Source of the DNA: an uncultured Pseudomonadota bacterium
GTDB lineage: Bacteria > Pseudomonadota > Gammaproteobacteria > Steroidobacterales > Steroidobacteraceae
Assembly (NCBI GenBank): GCA_902826635.1
Contig: CADEFQ010000006.1
Coordinates: 16,532-80,531, forward strand
Length of the DNA: 64,000 bases
Direction: 5' to 3'
Part shown: positions 40,832-51,463 of the stretch, one piece after another
Numbering within the stretch: the stretch's first letter is position 1
Layout of the letters: the number at the start of each line of letters is the position of its first letter
Notes under the pieces: generated by a model
Told to the model about the DNA's origin: nothing
Database searches by the model: none
What the model saw: only the letters and a program-made list of their open reading frames with translations
Program-made: the position numbers and the translations under genes

Positions 40832-42157
40832 ATGCCGCGGCAGCCGTTCGCCCTCACACTGCGGATGTGGGGCTTCGCGGCGGCGCGGCTGCTGGCCGCG
40901 CTCACGGTCGGTTTCGTCGTCGGACTCGCCGCGGACCGGGTGTTTCTTGGGCTGTTCGTCACGCTGCTGCTGTACGTCGGCTGGCAGCTCCTGAATCTCT
41001 TCAGGCTCGATCACTGGCTGCGCCATCGCAGTCTCATGGACCCGCCGATGCTCGGCGGAATCTGGGATGACGTCGTGACCCAGGTCGTGCGGATCCATCG
41101 GCGCAAGCGCTACCACAAGCAGCGGCTTGCAACGGTGCTGCGCGAGCTGCGCGATTCCACCGCGGCCCTGCCCGACGGCGTGGTGGTGCTGAACGCCCAC
41201 GGCGAGATCGCGTGGTTCAACCGCATGGCCGCGCCGATGCTCGGGTTGCGGGGGCGGCGGGACATCGGAATCCGCATCGACAACCTGATCCGCCAGCCGG
41301 AGTTCGTTCGCTATCTCGCAGCCGCCGAATTTTCGGTGCCGATGCTCCTGCAGACGGGCGCAACCCAGGAGACCTGGCTGTCGCTGCACGTGCTGCCCTA
41401 CGGCGAGGGCCAGCGCATGCTGCTCGTCCGCGACGTCACGCGCGCGATCCGGCTCGAGACCATGCGCAAGGATTTCGTCGCGAATGCATCGCACGAGCTG
41501 CGTTCGCCGCTGACCGTGATCACGGGCTATCTCGAAACGCTTGCCACGGACCCCGGGCTCGATCCTGCGCTCGCCCCTCCGCTCGCCGAAATGCGTCGTC
41601 AGGCGGACCGCATGGCCGCGATCATCGGCGACCTGCTCGTGCTGTCGCGCCTCGAGGCGAAGGACTCGCAGGTGGACGGCGAGTCCGTGGACGTCGTCGC
41701 GATGCTCGCGCTGCTGCGCAAGGAGGTGCTCGCGCGCCCGCAGCACCCGGCGCAGGTGACCCTGACGATCGATACGCAGGACCGGCTGATGGGTGACGAG
41801 GTCGAGATCCATTCCGCGTTCGCGAACCTCGTCGACAACGCCGCGAAATACACCCCCGTCGAGGGCAGCGTCGCGATGCGCTGGTCACGCGACGACGACG
41901 GCGTGCATTTTTCGGTCGCCGACACCGGGCCCGGTATTCCGGCCGACGCGATTCCGCGGCTGACCGAGCGCTTTTACCGGGTCGACGCGGGCCGCTCGCG
42001 CGCCACGGGCGGCTCGGGCCTCGGGCTCGCGATCGTGAAGCACGTGCTGCAGCGACATGGTGCCACGCTCGAGATCGCAAGCACCGAGGGGCGTGGCAGC
42101 ACCTTCGTCTGTCATTTCCCGCCGCGGCGCGTCGTAGCGGCCAACGGTCACAGCTGA
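40832..42157 (+). CDS. phoR: Phosphate regulon sensor kinase PhoR
   Basis: Sensor kinase for PhoB. It has an N-terminal membrane pair (about 10-60), a short charged linker, a PAS domain (LPDGVVVLNAHGEIAWFNRMA), HisKA with His221 in ANASHELRSPLTV, and HATPase boxes NLVDNAAKYTP, DTGPGIP and GSGLGLAIVKHVL. Like E. coli PhoR it lacks a real periplasmic domain and probably senses PstSCAB through PhoU. ATG 40832 is preferred; a TTG at 40817 overlapping the phoB stop is an alternative. The PhoU gene begins 15 bp downstream. Confidence 0.96.
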   Translation: MPRQPFALTLRMWGFAAARLLAALTVGFVVGLAADRVFLGLFVTLLLYVGWQLLNLFRLDHWLRHRSLMDPPMLGGIWDDVVTQVVRIHRRKRYHKQRLATVLRELRDSTAALPDGVVVLNAHGEIAWFNRMAAPMLGLRGRRDIGIRIDNLIRQPEFVRYLAAAEFSVPMLLQTGATQETWLSLHVLPYGEGQRMLLVRDVTRAIRLETMRKDFVANASHELRSPLTVITGYLETLATDPGLDPALAPPLAEMRRQADRMAAIIGDLLVLSRLEAKDSQVDGESVDVVAMLALLRKEVLARPQHPAQVTLTIDTQDRLMGDEVEIHSAFANLVDNAAKYTPVEGSVAMRWSRDDDGVHFSVADTGPGIPADAIPRLTERFYRVDAGRSRATGGSGLGLAIVKHVLQRHGATLEIASTEGRGSTFVCHFPPRRVVAANGHS

Positions 42158-42172
42158 GCTATCATCGAGACC

Positions 42173-42907
42173 ATGGAAACCACCGATCTCTCGCATCACA
42201 TCTCGAGCCGCTTCAACGAGGACCTCGAGGCGGTGCGCGCGAACCTCCTCAAGATGGGTGGGCTGGTCGAGGACCAGCTGAGGAAGAGCCTCGTGTCGCT
42301 CGGCGACGCGGACAGTGCGCTCGCAGGTGAAGTCGTGCGCGACGACGAGAAAGTGAATCGCATGGAAGTCGCGATCGACGAGGAATGCCTGCGCATCCTC
42401 GCGACGCGCGCGCCGACCGCGGGCGACCTGCGGCTGATCGTCGCGATCATCAAGGCACTCACCGACCTCGAGCGCATCGGCGACGAGGCGCGCAAGATCG
42501 CGCATATCGCGTTGCGCCTCGCGGCGCTCGAGCGGCCGGCCGACCGTTATCGCGAGATCAAGCATCTCGGCCGGCTGGTCGAGGGCATGGTGCATGGGGC
42601 GCTCGATGCCTTTGCGCGCATGGACGTCGAGGCGGCGCTGCGGGTGCCGCAGCACGACCGCCATGTCGACGAGGAGTACGAATCGATGCAGCGCCAGTGC
42701 GTCACGTTCATGATGGAGGATCCGCGACAGATCCGCCGCATGCTCGACATCACCTGGGCGGGGCGCGCCCTCGAGCGCGTCGGTGATCACGCGAAGAACA
42801 TCGCGGAGTACGTCGTCTACATGGTGCACGGCCAGGACATCCGCCACACCCGCCTCGAAGAGGTGGAAACGCGCATCCGCGCACGCGCCGAATCGCGGGA
42901 GTCGTGA
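42173..42907 (+). CDS. phoU: Phosphate signalling regulator PhoU (copy 1)
   Basis: 244-residue PhoU linking the Pst transporter to PhoR and switching off PhoB when phosphate is plentiful. Two three-helix repeats each carry the metal-binding motif: LTDLERIGDEARKIA in the first and GRALERVGDHAKNIAEYV in the second. It closes the phoBRU run; a second PhoU follows pstB at 49751. The stop overlaps dsbB (TGATG). Confidence 0.96.
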   Translation: METTDLSHHISSRFNEDLEAVRANLLKMGGLVEDQLRKSLVSLGDADSALAGEVVRDDEKVNRMEVAIDEECLRILATRAPTAGDLRLIVAIIKALTDLERIGDEARKIAHIALRLAALERPADRYREIKHLGRLVEGMVHGALDAFARMDVEAALRVPQHDRHVDEEYESMQRQCVTFMMEDPRQIRRMLDITWAGRALERVGDHAKNIAEYVVYMVHGQDIRHTRLEEVETRIRARAESRES

Positions 42908-43404
42908 TGCCGCTCGCGGGACGCTCGGGGAACCTGCTCGGCGCGGCCGCCTGCCTCGCGATGCTCGCGTTCGCGATCTGGTCGGAGAAGGTGCTCGGGC
43001 TCGCGCCGTGCCCGTTGTGCATGTTCCAGCGCGTGGGGGTCCTCGCCCTCGGCATCGTGTTCACGATCGCGGCCTTGCATGGCCCGGGGCGCGCAGGGGC
43101 GCGCGTCTATGCGATCCTGATCGTGATCGCCGCGGGAGCGACGCTCGCGGTCGCGGCTCGGCACCTGTACGTGCAGAGCCTGCCGCCGGGTACCGTGCCG
43201 GCCTGCGGGGCGTCGCTCGACTTCTTGCTGGAGGTGTTTCCGCTGCTCGAGGTCGTGCGCAAGGTGATGACGGGCGGTGGGGAGTGCGCGAAGATCGATT
43301 GGCGCTTCCTCGGCCTGTCGATGCCGGCGTGGGTCCTCGTATCGACGACCTTCCTCGGAGTCTACGGCGTCGCGGTCAACAGCGATCGCAGGACGCCGAG
43401 GTAG
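42907..43404 (+). CDS. dsbB: Disulfide bond formation protein DsbB
   Basis: Inner-membrane quinone reductase that reoxidises DsbA. 165 residues, four helices, first cysteine pair Cys35-Cys38 in [10 protein letters not shown], second periplasmic pair in VPACGASL and [11 protein letters not shown] 42907 shares a base with the phoU stop; a GTG three nt earlier is possible. Placement after phoU is unusual. The last 43 nt overlap the 3' end of dapE on the other strand. Confidence 0.94.
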   Translation: MPLAGRSGNLLGAAACLAMLAFAIWSEKVLGLAPCPLCMFQRVGVLALGIVFTIAALHGPGRAGARVYAILIVIAAGATLAVAARHLYVQSLPPGTVPACGASLDFLLEVFPLLEVVRKVMTGGGECAKIDWRFLGLSMPAWVLVSTTFLGVYGVAVNSDRRTPR

Positions 43405-44498
43405 ATGCGGTGCAGGGCGTCGATCTCCTCGACGCGCACGCATTCGTTCACTTTGTGGATCGAAGCGTTGACGACACCAAGTTCCACCACCTGCGCGCCC
43501 ATGGGCGCGATGAAGCGACCGTCCGAGGTGCCGCCACCGGTCGAGAGTTTCGGCTCGCGTCCGGTCTCGCCGCGGATCGCGAGGGTCGCTGCGCGCGACA
43601 GTTCTGCCGGTGGCGTGAAGAACGGTTCGCCCGAGACATACCACTCGAGCGTGTAGCGCACGCCGTGCTTCCTCAGGATGCCCTCGACGATGTCACGCAG
43701 CGCACCGAGGGTCTGCACGGGTGAATAGCGCAGGTTGAAGCGCGCCTTCAGCTCGCCCGGTATGACGTTCGGTGCGCCCGTGCCGGCGTTGAAATTCGAG
43801 ATCTGGAAGCTGGTCGGCTGGAAGTGCTCGTCGCCCTGGTCCCAGGTGCGGCTCGTGAGTTCGGCAAGCGCGGGCGCGAAACTGTGCACCGGGTTCTCCG
43901 CCAGCTGCGGGTAGGCGATGTGCCCCTGCACGCCGTGCACCGTGAGCCGGCCCGACAGCGAGCCGCGGCGGCCGATCTTGATCGTATCGCCGATCGACTG
44001 CTCGCTCGAAGGCTCGCCGACCACGCACCAGTCGATGCGCTCGCCGCGCGCTTTCAGCGTCTCGACTACGCGTTTCGTACCGTCGACCGACGGCCCTTCT
44101 TCGTCGCTGGTCACCAGGAAGGCGATCGAACCGCGATACCGGGGCCGTTCGCGTACGAACGCTTCGGTCGCAGTGATCATGGCCGCAAGACCGCTCTTCA
44201 TGTCGGCGGCCCCGCGGCCGTAGAGTACGCCGTTGCGCACATTCGGCTGGAACGGATCGGACTGCCACTCCTCGAGCGGCCCCGTCGGCACGACGTCGGT
44301 GTGGCCCGCGAAGCACAGCACCGGTCCTCCCGCGCCGCGCTTCGCCCAGAAATTGTCGACGACGCCGTAGCGCAGCGGTTCGACCTCGAAACCCGCGGCG
44401 GCGAGCCGCGCCATCATGACCTGCTGGCAGCCGCCGTCCGCCGGAGTGACGGAATTGCGAGCCATCAGGTCGAGGGTGAGTGCGAGTGTGTCTGACAT
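43362..44498 (-). CDS. dapE: Succinyl-diaminopimelate desuccinylase
   Basis: Zinc hydrolase of the succinylase branch of lysine/DAP synthesis, 378 residues. Metal ligands are seen in [29 protein letters not shown] (catalytic Glu pair) and SIHKVNECV. The conserved [10 protein letters not shown] loop is present. It acts after DapC and DapD, which are encoded further along (54349 and 50597). Start 44498 is fixed by [12 protein letters not shown]; upstream in-frame codons are Arg-rich. Converges on dsbB with a 43-nt overlap, and its 5' end faces the porin's Pho boxes. Confidence 0.96.
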   Translation of the reverse strand: MSDTLALTLDLMARNSVTPADGGCQQVMMARLAAAGFEVEPLRYGVVDNFWAKRGAGGPVLCFAGHTDVVPTGPLEEWQSDPFQPNVRNGVLYGRGAADMKSGLAAMITATEAFVRERPRYRGSIAFLVTSDEEGPSVDGTKRVVETLKARGERIDWCVVGEPSSEQSIGDTIKIGRRGSLSGRLTVHGVQGHIAYPQLAENPVHSFAPALAELTSRTWDQGDEHFQPTSFQISNFNAGTGAPNVIPGELKARFNLRYSPVQTLGALRDIVEGILRKHGVRYTLEWYVSGEPFFTPPAELSRAATLAIRGETGREPKLSTGGGTSDGRFIAPMGAQVVELGVVNASIHKVNECVRVEEIDALHRIYLGVLRSLLTATP

Positions 44499-44543
44499 GG
44501 GTCGGCGCCTTATACGGGGCTGCCTGCGCCATCGCAAGCCCCG

Positions 44544-44599
44544 TCGTCATTGAAGTGTCGCGCAGCCGTCACGCGAGCGTCATACGCCGACCGTATAAC
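44544..44599 (+). promoter_or_regulatory. Pho-box array and minus-10 for the porin gene
   Basis: Four GTCA-like half-sites recur every 11 bp (44544-44550, 44555-44561, 44566-44572, 44577-44583). Each matches CTGTCAT at 4-5 of 7. TATAAC (44594-44599) follows the last one after 10 nt. The 11-bp period is that of PhoB direct repeats. Confidence 0.65.
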
Positions 44600-44632
44600 A
44601 CGCGCCGACCGTAACAATCTTCGGAGACGCTC

Positions 44633-45925
44633 GTGAATAAACTCGTTGTCACTGCCGTTGGCGCGCTGCTCGCCGCGCCGGCTTTCGCCCAGCAGGCGTC
44701 CGACGCAGAGACGTTGGCGCAGCGGATCGACCGCCTCGAGGCGGAGATCGCCTACCTCAAGGACAACGCGAAGGCGAACCGCAAGGAGATCGCGGAGGCG
44801 GACGTGGCGCTCGCGAAGCTGCCCGACATCGAGAAGACCTCCAAGGCCGTCGATTGGGCGAGCAAGATCAAGCTGAAGGGCGACTTCCGCTATCGCCACG
44901 AGCAGATCGAGGACGAACTGTCCTCGTCGCTGACCAACGATCGCACCCGGCATCGTGTGCGCGTGCGCCTCGGTGTCGAGGCGAAAGTGAATGACACGGT
45001 CAAGGCCGTCGTCCAGGTCGCGACCGCGGGCGACGACCGTGATCCGCGCTCGACCAACCAGACACTGGGCGAGGGTTCCAGCCGCAAGGGGCTCGGGCTC
45101 GATCTCGCGTACGCCGACTGGTCGCCGCTGCAGGGACTCAACGTGCAGCTCGGCAAAGTGCCCTATCCGTGGCAGCGTGTCGGCAGCTATTTCTGGGACG
45201 GCGATCTGACCTGGGAAGGCGGCGCCGTCAAGTTCACGCGCGGCGCGTTCTTCGGCAGCGCAATGGGCGCGTGGCTGTCCGAATCCGGTACAGGCGCCGA
45301 CGCCAGCGTGTTCAGCGGACAGCTCGGCATCAAGACGACGTTCGGCGACAAGATCGGCTTCACCGGCGCGGTCGGCTACTACGACGTCGGCGCCGTGCAG
45401 AACGAGATCACGCTCACGTCCACGACCCCGGCCTGCGTCGCCAACAACACGTTCTTCGGCGGCGCCCAGGGCAACCGCACCGAACTCGTGAACGGCTGCC
45501 GCCGCCTGCGCGACGACTACAACATGATCGAGGCGCTTGCGCAGGTCGACTTCAAGGTCGGCAAGCTGCCGCTCGCGGTTTTCGCCAATTACATCCAGAA
45601 CCAGGAAGCGGCGGACAACGACACCGGCGTCTCGTACGGGCTCACTCTCGGCAAGGCCGGTGATCCGCGCAGCTGGGAGCTGAGCTACGTCTATCAGGAC
45701 GTGGACCAGAACGCCCAGTTCGCGCAGTTCGTCGACTCGGACTTCGGCGGCGGCATCACGTTCTCGAAGGGCAGCGTGGTGAAGGCGGCCTACGCGCCCG
45801 CGAAGAACTGGACGGTGAATGCCACGTACCTGATGAACGAGCGCATCCTCGCGGCCGCGGGAGCGACGAACGGCATCTGGCGTGACTATGACCGCCTGCA
45901 GCTCGACCTGAACTACAAGTTCTGA
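44633..45925 (+). CDS. Outer-membrane porin, phosphate-starvation type
   Basis: 430-residue porin. Signal peptide VVTAVGALLAAPAFAQ, then a coiled-coil segment (LAQRIDRLEAEIAYLKDNAKANRKE), then a beta-barrel with alternating strands ending in the C-terminal YKF. It resembles the putative-porin family and OprO/OprP-like channels in layout. GTG 44633 has GGAG upstream. A Pho-box array precedes it and pstS follows, so it probably admits phosphate or polyphosphate under starvation. Selectivity residues (the OprP arginine ladder) cannot be judged by eye. Confidence 0.85.
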   Translation: MNKLVVTAVGALLAAPAFAQQASDAETLAQRIDRLEAEIAYLKDNAKANRKEIAEADVALAKLPDIEKTSKAVDWASKIKLKGDFRYRHEQIEDELSSSLTNDRTRHRVRVRLGVEAKVNDTVKAVVQVATAGDDRDPRSTNQTLGEGSSRKGLGLDLAYADWSPLQGLNVQLGKVPYPWQRVGSYFWDGDLTWEGGAVKFTRGAFFGSAMGAWLSESGTGADASVFSGQLGIKTTFGDKIGFTGAVGYYDVGAVQNEITLTSTTPACVANNTFFGGAQGNRTELVNGCRRLRDDYNMIEALAQVDFKVGKLPLAVFANYIQNQEAADNDTGVSYGLTLGKAGDPRSWELSYVYQDVDQNAQFAQFVDSDFGGGITFSKGSVVKAAYAPAKNWTVNATYLMNERILAAAGATNGIWRDYDRLQLDLNYKF

Positions 45926-45938
45926 GGCCGGGTCGGGG

Positions 45939-45972
45939 CTGTCATAAATCCGTCACCTGACAAACCTATCAT
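45939..45972 (+). promoter_or_regulatory. Pho box and minus-10 for pstS
   Basis: CTGTCAT-AAAT-CCGTCAC (45939-45956): the first half-site is perfect, the second 5/7. TATCAT (45967-45972) begins exactly 10 nt later. Predicted start near 45979 leaves a 22-nt leader with AAGGA before pstS. Confidence 0.82.
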
Positions 45973-46000
45973 CGCAGCAGATACAGGAACAAGGAAAGCC

Positions 46001-47008
46001 ATGAAATCCACATCCATATTCGCCGTCGCCGCCGCCACCGCGGCGATTGCCGCCTTCGGGGTCGCGCCGGCCGACGCCGTCGCACAGCAGGCCATCAAGA
46101 TCGACGGCTCGAGCACCGTGTTCCCGATCTCGGAGGCGGTTGCCGAAGAGTTCCAGATCGCCAAGCGCGGCAAGGTCCGCGTCACGGTCGGCATTTCGGG
46201 CACCGGCGGCGGCTTCAAGAAGTTCTGCCGTGGCGAGATCGACATCGCGGACGCCTCGCGCCCGATCAGCAAGTCGGAAATGGACGCCTGCGCCAAGGCC
46301 GGCATCGAGTACATCGAACTGCCGGTGGCGTACGACGCGCTGACCGTGGCGGTGAACCCGAAGAACACCTGGGTCGACTCGATCACGGTGGCCGAGCTCA
46401 AGAAGATGTGGGAGCCCGCCGCGCAGGGCAAGGTCAAGACCTGGAAGGACGTGAACCCGAAGTGGCCGGCGCGGCCGCTTGAGCTGTTCGGTCCGGGCTC
46501 CGATTCGGGTACGTTCGACTACTTCACCGAAGCCACTGTCGGCAAGTCGAAGTCGAGCCGCGGCGACTACACGGCGAGCGAGGACGACAACGTCCTCGTA
46601 CAGGGCGTCGAGTCCGACGCGAACGCGCTCGCGTACTTCGGCTACGCCTACTACGCGCCGAATGCGGCGAAGATGAAGGCGCTCAGGGTCGTCAACTCGA
46701 AGGGCCAGCCGGTCGGTCCCTCGCCGCAGGGCGTGCTCGACGGCTCCTACGAGCCGCTGTCGCGCCCGATCTTCATCTACGTCAGCAAGGCGTCGGCGCG
46801 GCGTCCCGAGATCAAGGAGTTCGTCGAGTTCTATCTCTTGAAGGGCGCGCCGCTGGTCGAGGAAGTGAAGTACGTGCCGCTCGCGCAGGCGTCGTACAGC
46901 AGGGCGGTGGCCAACTTCCGCTCCGGCAAGGTCGGCACCGCGTTCGGTGGCAAGAACGAGGTGGGCCTGACGGTCGAGGAACTGCTTGCGCGCGAAGCCA
47001 GGTTCTAA
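46001..47008 (+). CDS. pstS: Phosphate ABC transporter substrate-binding protein PstS
   Basis: Periplasmic phosphate-binding protein, 335 residues. Signal peptide FAVAAATAAIAAFGVAPADA. Phosphate-site segments DGSSTVFPISEAVAE, GISGTGGGFKKFCRGEIDIADASRPIS and GPGSDSGTFDYFTE are clear. Sequence style is that of the SphX/PstS group with a C-terminal SGKVGTAFGG helix. First gene of pstSCAB-phoU under a strong Pho box. Confidence 0.97.
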   Translation: MKSTSIFAVAAATAAIAAFGVAPADAVAQQAIKIDGSSTVFPISEAVAEEFQIAKRGKVRVTVGISGTGGGFKKFCRGEIDIADASRPISKSEMDACAKAGIEYIELPVAYDALTVAVNPKNTWVDSITVAELKKMWEPAAQGKVKTWKDVNPKWPARPLELFGPGSDSGTFDYFTEATVGKSKSSRGDYTASEDDNVLVQGVESDANALAYFGYAYYAPNAAKMKALRVVNSKGQPVGPSPQGVLDGSYEPLSRPIFIYVSKASARRPEIKEFVEFYLLKGAPLVEEVKYVPLAQASYSRAVANFRSGKVGTAFGGKNEVGLTVEELLAREARF

Positions 47009-47022
47009 TCTACTGACAGATC

Positions 47023-47946
47023 GTGACGGCCAACAGCAACAATCCTGCGCCGTTCCGCGATTCGATCCGGCGGCGCAGGCTGCGTGACCGCGGCATCGAG
47101 GCCCTGCTGCTCGCAGCGGGCCTCGTTGCCGTCTTCGCGACCCTCGCGATCGTCTGGATTCTGGTCGCCGAGGCACTGCCGTTCTTCGATCACGTGCCGC
47201 TGCGGGATTTCCTCACCGACACCATGTGGACGCCGCTGTTCGCCGAGCCGCGCTACGGCATCATGCCGCTCGTCGCCGGCACGCTGGTGACGACGTTCGT
47301 CGCGCTCGTGGTGGCGATCCCCGCGGGCACCCTCATCGCGATCTACCTGTCCGAGTTCGCGACACACAGGCTGCGCGAGGCGGTCAAGCCCGCGCTCGAG
47401 ATGCTGGGTGCGGTGCCCACGGTCGTCTACGGCTACTTCGCCCTCGTCATGGTGACGCCGTTCCTGCAGAAGCTGATCCCGGGGCTGCCGGGCTTCAACA
47501 TGCTGTCGGCCGGTCTCGTGATCGGCATCATGATCGTGCCGTACGTCGCCTCGGTCAGCGAGGACGCGATGCGGGCGGTGCCGAACTACATGCGCGAGGG
47601 CAGCTACGCGATGGGCGCGACGCGCTTCCAGACCGCGACGCGCGTCGTCGTGCCCGGCGCGCTGTCCGGCATCGCCGCAGCCTACATACTCGGCATCTCG
47701 CGCGCTGTCGGCGAGACGATGGTGGTGGCGGTGGCGGCGGGCCTGCAGCCGAACCTCACGTGGAACCCGACCGAATCGGCGGCCACGATCACCGCGTTCA
47801 TCGTGCAGGTGAGCCTCGGCGACCTGCCGCACGACAGCATCGGTTACCAGTCGATCTTCGCCGCGGGTCTCGTGCTGCTCGTCATTACGCTCGTGTTCAA
47901 TATCGCGGGCTTCGCGTTGACGCGCCGCTTCCGGGAGGCCTACTGA
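47023..47946 (+). CDS. pstC: Phosphate ABC transporter permease PstC
   Basis: Inner-membrane subunit, 307 residues, GTG start, six helices. The permease EAA-like loop is SYAMGATRFQTATRVVVPGALSGIAAAYILGISRAVGET. It pairs with PstA, whose ATG overlaps this stop codon. A short N-terminal cytoplasmic basic stretch precedes the first helix (LLLAAGLVAVFATLAIVWIL). Confidence 0.96.
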   Translation: MTANSNNPAPFRDSIRRRRLRDRGIEALLLAAGLVAVFATLAIVWILVAEALPFFDHVPLRDFLTDTMWTPLFAEPRYGIMPLVAGTLVTTFVALVVAIPAGTLIAIYLSEFATHRLREAVKPALEMLGAVPTVVYGYFALVMVTPFLQKLIPGLPGFNMLSAGLVIGIMIVPYVASVSEDAMRAVPNYMREGSYAMGATRFQTATRVVVPGALSGIAAAYILGISRAVGETMVVAVAAGLQPNLTWNPTESAATITAFIVQVSLGDLPHDSIGYQSIFAAGLVLLVITLVFNIAGFALTRRFREAY

Positions 47947-48881
47947 TGGCGGTCGTGGCCGAAGACCCGTCGCTGTACGCGATCCGCGCCGGTGTCTTGC
48001 GGCGCAAGCTGCTCGACAAGGCGTTCGTGATTCTCGGCCTGCTGGTGCTCGTGGCCGCGCTTGCCGTGCTGCTCGCGCTGTTTCTCGACCTGGTCGTGCA
48101 GGGTGCGCCGCGACTCAACTGGGATTTCATCACTTCATACGCGTCGCGCAAGCCGGAGAAAGCCGGCATCCTTGCCGCCTGGGTCGGCACCTCGCTGGTC
48201 ATGGTCGTCACGGCCTGCGTCGCGATGCCGATCGGCGTCGCCGCCGCGATCTACCTCGAGGAATACGCGCCGAAGAACTGGTTCACCGCGATCATCGAGA
48301 TCAACGTGACGAACCTCGCCGGAGTGCCGTCGATCATCTACGGCCTGTTGGCGCTCGGCCTCTTCGTCTACAAGTTCAACCTCGGCCAGAGCATCGCGGC
48401 AGCGGGCCTGACGCTCGCGCTGCTGATCCTGCCGATCGTGATCGTCGCGACGCGAGAAGCGGTGCGCGCGGTGCCGCGCTCGATCCGCGAGGCGGCCTAT
48501 GCGCTCGGCGCAACGCGCTGGGAAGTGACCGCGCACCACGTGCTGCCGTACTCGATGGGCGGCGTGCTGACCGGCATGATCATCGGCCTGTCGCGCGCGA
48601 TCGGCGAGACCGCGCCCATCATCACGATCGGCGCGCTGTCGTTCATCGCATTCCTGCCGAGCCCGCCGATCACGGGCGAGTTCCCGTTCCTGTCCTTCGC
48701 GTGGCTGAAGGATGCGTTCACCGCGATGCCGATCCAGATGTTCAACTGGGTCTCGCGGCCGGACCCCGGCTTTCGGATCAACGCAGCGGCGGCCGGCGCG
48801 ATCCTCCTCGGCATGACGCTGCTGATGAACGGCGTGGCGATCTGGCTGCGCTACCGCTTCCGCAAGAAGATCAACTGGTGA
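47946..48881 (+). CDS. pstA: Phosphate ABC transporter permease PstA
   Basis: Second permease subunit, 311 residues. Helices start at [20 protein letters not shown]; the EAA loop is [59 protein letters not shown] is a PstA hallmark. The ATG shares a base with the pstC stop. The much longer open frame upstream is a shadow of pstC. Confidence 0.96.
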   Translation: MAVVAEDPSLYAIRAGVLRRKLLDKAFVILGLLVLVAALAVLLALFLDLVVQGAPRLNWDFITSYASRKPEKAGILAAWVGTSLVMVVTACVAMPIGVAAAIYLEEYAPKNWFTAIIEINVTNLAGVPSIIYGLLALGLFVYKFNLGQSIAAAGLTLALLILPIVIVATREAVRAVPRSIREAAYALGATRWEVTAHHVLPYSMGGVLTGMIIGLSRAIGETAPIITIGALSFIAFLPSPPITGEFPFLSFAWLKDAFTAMPIQMFNWVSRPDPGFRINAAAAGAILLGMTLLMNGVAIWLRYRFRKKINW

Positions 48882-48885
48882 CCCG

Positions 48886-49758
48886 ATGCAGACTGAGACC
48901 GGAAAATCGGATGTGACGAGCCCGGCCGGGCGCAGCTTCAGCGGCGATACGCCGTTGCGGGTCGCGATCGACGGCGGGACGAAGACGGTCGCGGCCGCGC
49001 CGGTGAAGGCGCGCGCGAGCCGGCTCGGCTTCCACTACGGCAGCCTGCAAGCGCTGAAGGGCCTCGACATGGAGATCCGCGACAAGCAGGTGACCGCGCT
49101 GATCGGTCCTTCGGGTTGCGGCAAGAGCACCTTCCTGCGCTGCTTCAACCGCATGCACGACCTGACGCCGCTCACGCGCTACGAGGGATCGATCCGTCTC
49201 TACCCCGACGACATCGACCTCGTCTCGAAGGACGTCGATCCGATCGAAGTGCGCATGCGCATCGGCATGGTCTTCCAGAAACCGAATCCGTTTCCGAAGT
49301 CGATCTTCGAGAACGTCGCCTACGGCCTGCGCGTGCGCGGCCTGCGCTCGAAAGCGCTGATCGAGGAAGAAGTCGAGAAGGCCCTGCGCGACGCCGCGAT
49401 CTGGGACGAGGTCAAGGATCGGCTGCAGAGCTCGGGTCTGTCGCTCTCGGGTGGCCAGCAGCAGCGCCTGTGCATTGCGCGCGCGCTCGCGACGAACCCC
49501 GAGATGCTGCTTTTCGACGAGCCGACCTCCGCGCTCGACCCGATCGCGACGGCGCGCATCGAGGAGCTGATCACCGCGCTGCGCGAGCGCGTCACGGTGC
49601 TGATCGTCACGCACAACATGCAGCAGGCGGCGCGCGTGTCGGATTACACCGCGTTCATGTATCTCGGCGAGCTGATAGAGTTCGACGTGACGAGCAAGCT
49701 CTTCACGAACCCCGGCAAGAAGGCGACCGAGGACTACATCACGGGCCGCTATGGCTGA
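48886..49758 (+). CDS. pstB: Phosphate ABC transporter ATPase PstB
   Basis: ATPase, 290 residues. Walker [11 protein letters not shown]-loop [14 protein letters not shown], signature [18 protein letters not shown], Walker [14 protein letters not shown]-loop [12 protein letters not shown]. The protein carries about 45 extra residues before the normal PstB start ([13 protein letters not shown]). This leader is low in hydrophobicity and may be real or a start misjudgement, but no internal ATG offers the usual N-terminus. It overlaps phoU2 by 8 nt. Confidence 0.96.
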   Translation: MQTETGKSDVTSPAGRSFSGDTPLRVAIDGGTKTVAAAPVKARASRLGFHYGSLQALKGLDMEIRDKQVTALIGPSGCGKSTFLRCFNRMHDLTPLTRYEGSIRLYPDDIDLVSKDVDPIEVRMRIGMVFQKPNPFPKSIFENVAYGLRVRGLRSKALIEEEVEKALRDAAIWDEVKDRLQSSGLSLSGGQQQRLCIARALATNPEMLLFDEPTSALDPIATARIEELITALRERVTVLIVTHNMQQAARVSDYTAFMYLGELIEFDVTSKLFTNPGKKATEDYITGRYG

Positions 49759-50449
49759 AGGCGTGACCGGCCTCGACGCCGCGGTACAGGCGCTCAGGCT
49801 CGAAGTGCTCGCAATGGGCGGACTCGTCGTCGACCAGGTGACGACGGCGGTGCAGGCCCTGCTCGAATACGACCGCGACGCGGCGGATCTCGTGTTCGCG
49901 CGCGAGCGGCGGATCAATGCCTACGACACGGCGATCGAGGCGGCCGGCTTCGAGCTGCTGGCGCGCCAGGCGCCGGTGGCGGGCGATCTGCGCGCGGTGC
50001 TCGCGATAGCTCATGCGGTGACCGACCTCGAGCGGGCAGGTGACGAGGCGAAGCGCATCGCGCGCTTCGCGCTCGCGACGATGTCTCAGCCCGGTTTCGA
50101 CCCTGCGGTCGCCGTGCACCGGCACCTGCGTCACATGGCGCAGCAGTCGGCGCGCATGCTGCGCCTCGCGATCGACGCGCTCGGCCGGGGCGATGCCTCG
50201 ATTGCGCACGAAGTCGCGCGCATGGACCGCGAGATAGACCGCGAGTTCGAGGCGGCACTGCGCGAGCTGATGACGGTCGCGCTCGAGTCACCGCGCCGCA
50301 TGCGCGCGACGATCGACACCGTGTTCGCGCTCAAGAGCCTCGAGCGGATCGGCGATCACGCCAAGAATGTGGCGGAACGCGTGGTATTCATCGTCAGCGG
50401 GGACGATGTGCGGCATGCCGGAGCCGCGGCGCGCGCGCCCGCGCTGTGA
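49751..50449 (+). CDS. phoU: Phosphate signalling regulator PhoU (copy 2)
   Basis: 232-residue second PhoU, translationally coupled to pstB by an 8-nt overlap, the standard place for phoU in pst operons. Helical repeats with the motifs [15 protein letters not shown] and [19 protein letters not shown]. It is divergent from the copy at 42173 (different N-terminus and linker), so one may serve PhoR and the other the transporter. The C-terminus ends with an Ala/Arg run. Confidence 0.93.
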   Translation: MAEGVTGLDAAVQALRLEVLAMGGLVVDQVTTAVQALLEYDRDAADLVFARERRINAYDTAIEAAGFELLARQAPVAGDLRAVLAIAHAVTDLERAGDEAKRIARFALATMSQPGFDPAVAVHRHLRHMAQQSARMLRLAIDALGRGDASIAHEVARMDREIDREFEAALRELMTVALESPRRMRATIDTVFALKSLERIGDHAKNVAERVVFIVSGDDVRHAGAAARAPAL

Positions 50450-50530
50450 CCGGAAGGGCTTTCGATATCATGACTTCGGCAAGTGTAGTAGCCGATCCTG
50501 CCATGTCGGCGTCGTGAGGGTGCTCAGGCA

Positions 50531-50562
50531 CGCGGGGGCATCGCCATGGCAATGCCCCCGCG
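50531..50562. terminator. Hairpin between convergent phoU and dapD
   Basis: Perfect 11-bp inverted repeat, CGCGGGGGCAT and ATGCCCCCGCG, around a 10-nt loop. No U tract follows on either strand, so it is a stable bidirectional hairpin rather than a textbook intrinsic terminator. Confidence 0.6.
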
Positions 50563-50596
50563 GCCCGGCGGCTTCTGGCCGTTCGCCGTTCGCGGC

Positions 50597-51427
<831 letters not shown>

Positions 51428-51463
51428 GGCGCGCTCCAGCGGGGAGCGCGCATCGTGCCCACC

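Noticed and set aside
49751..50449. Second PhoU as a pseudogene
   Set aside because: Both metal motifs and the full helical length are intact and it is coupled to pstB.
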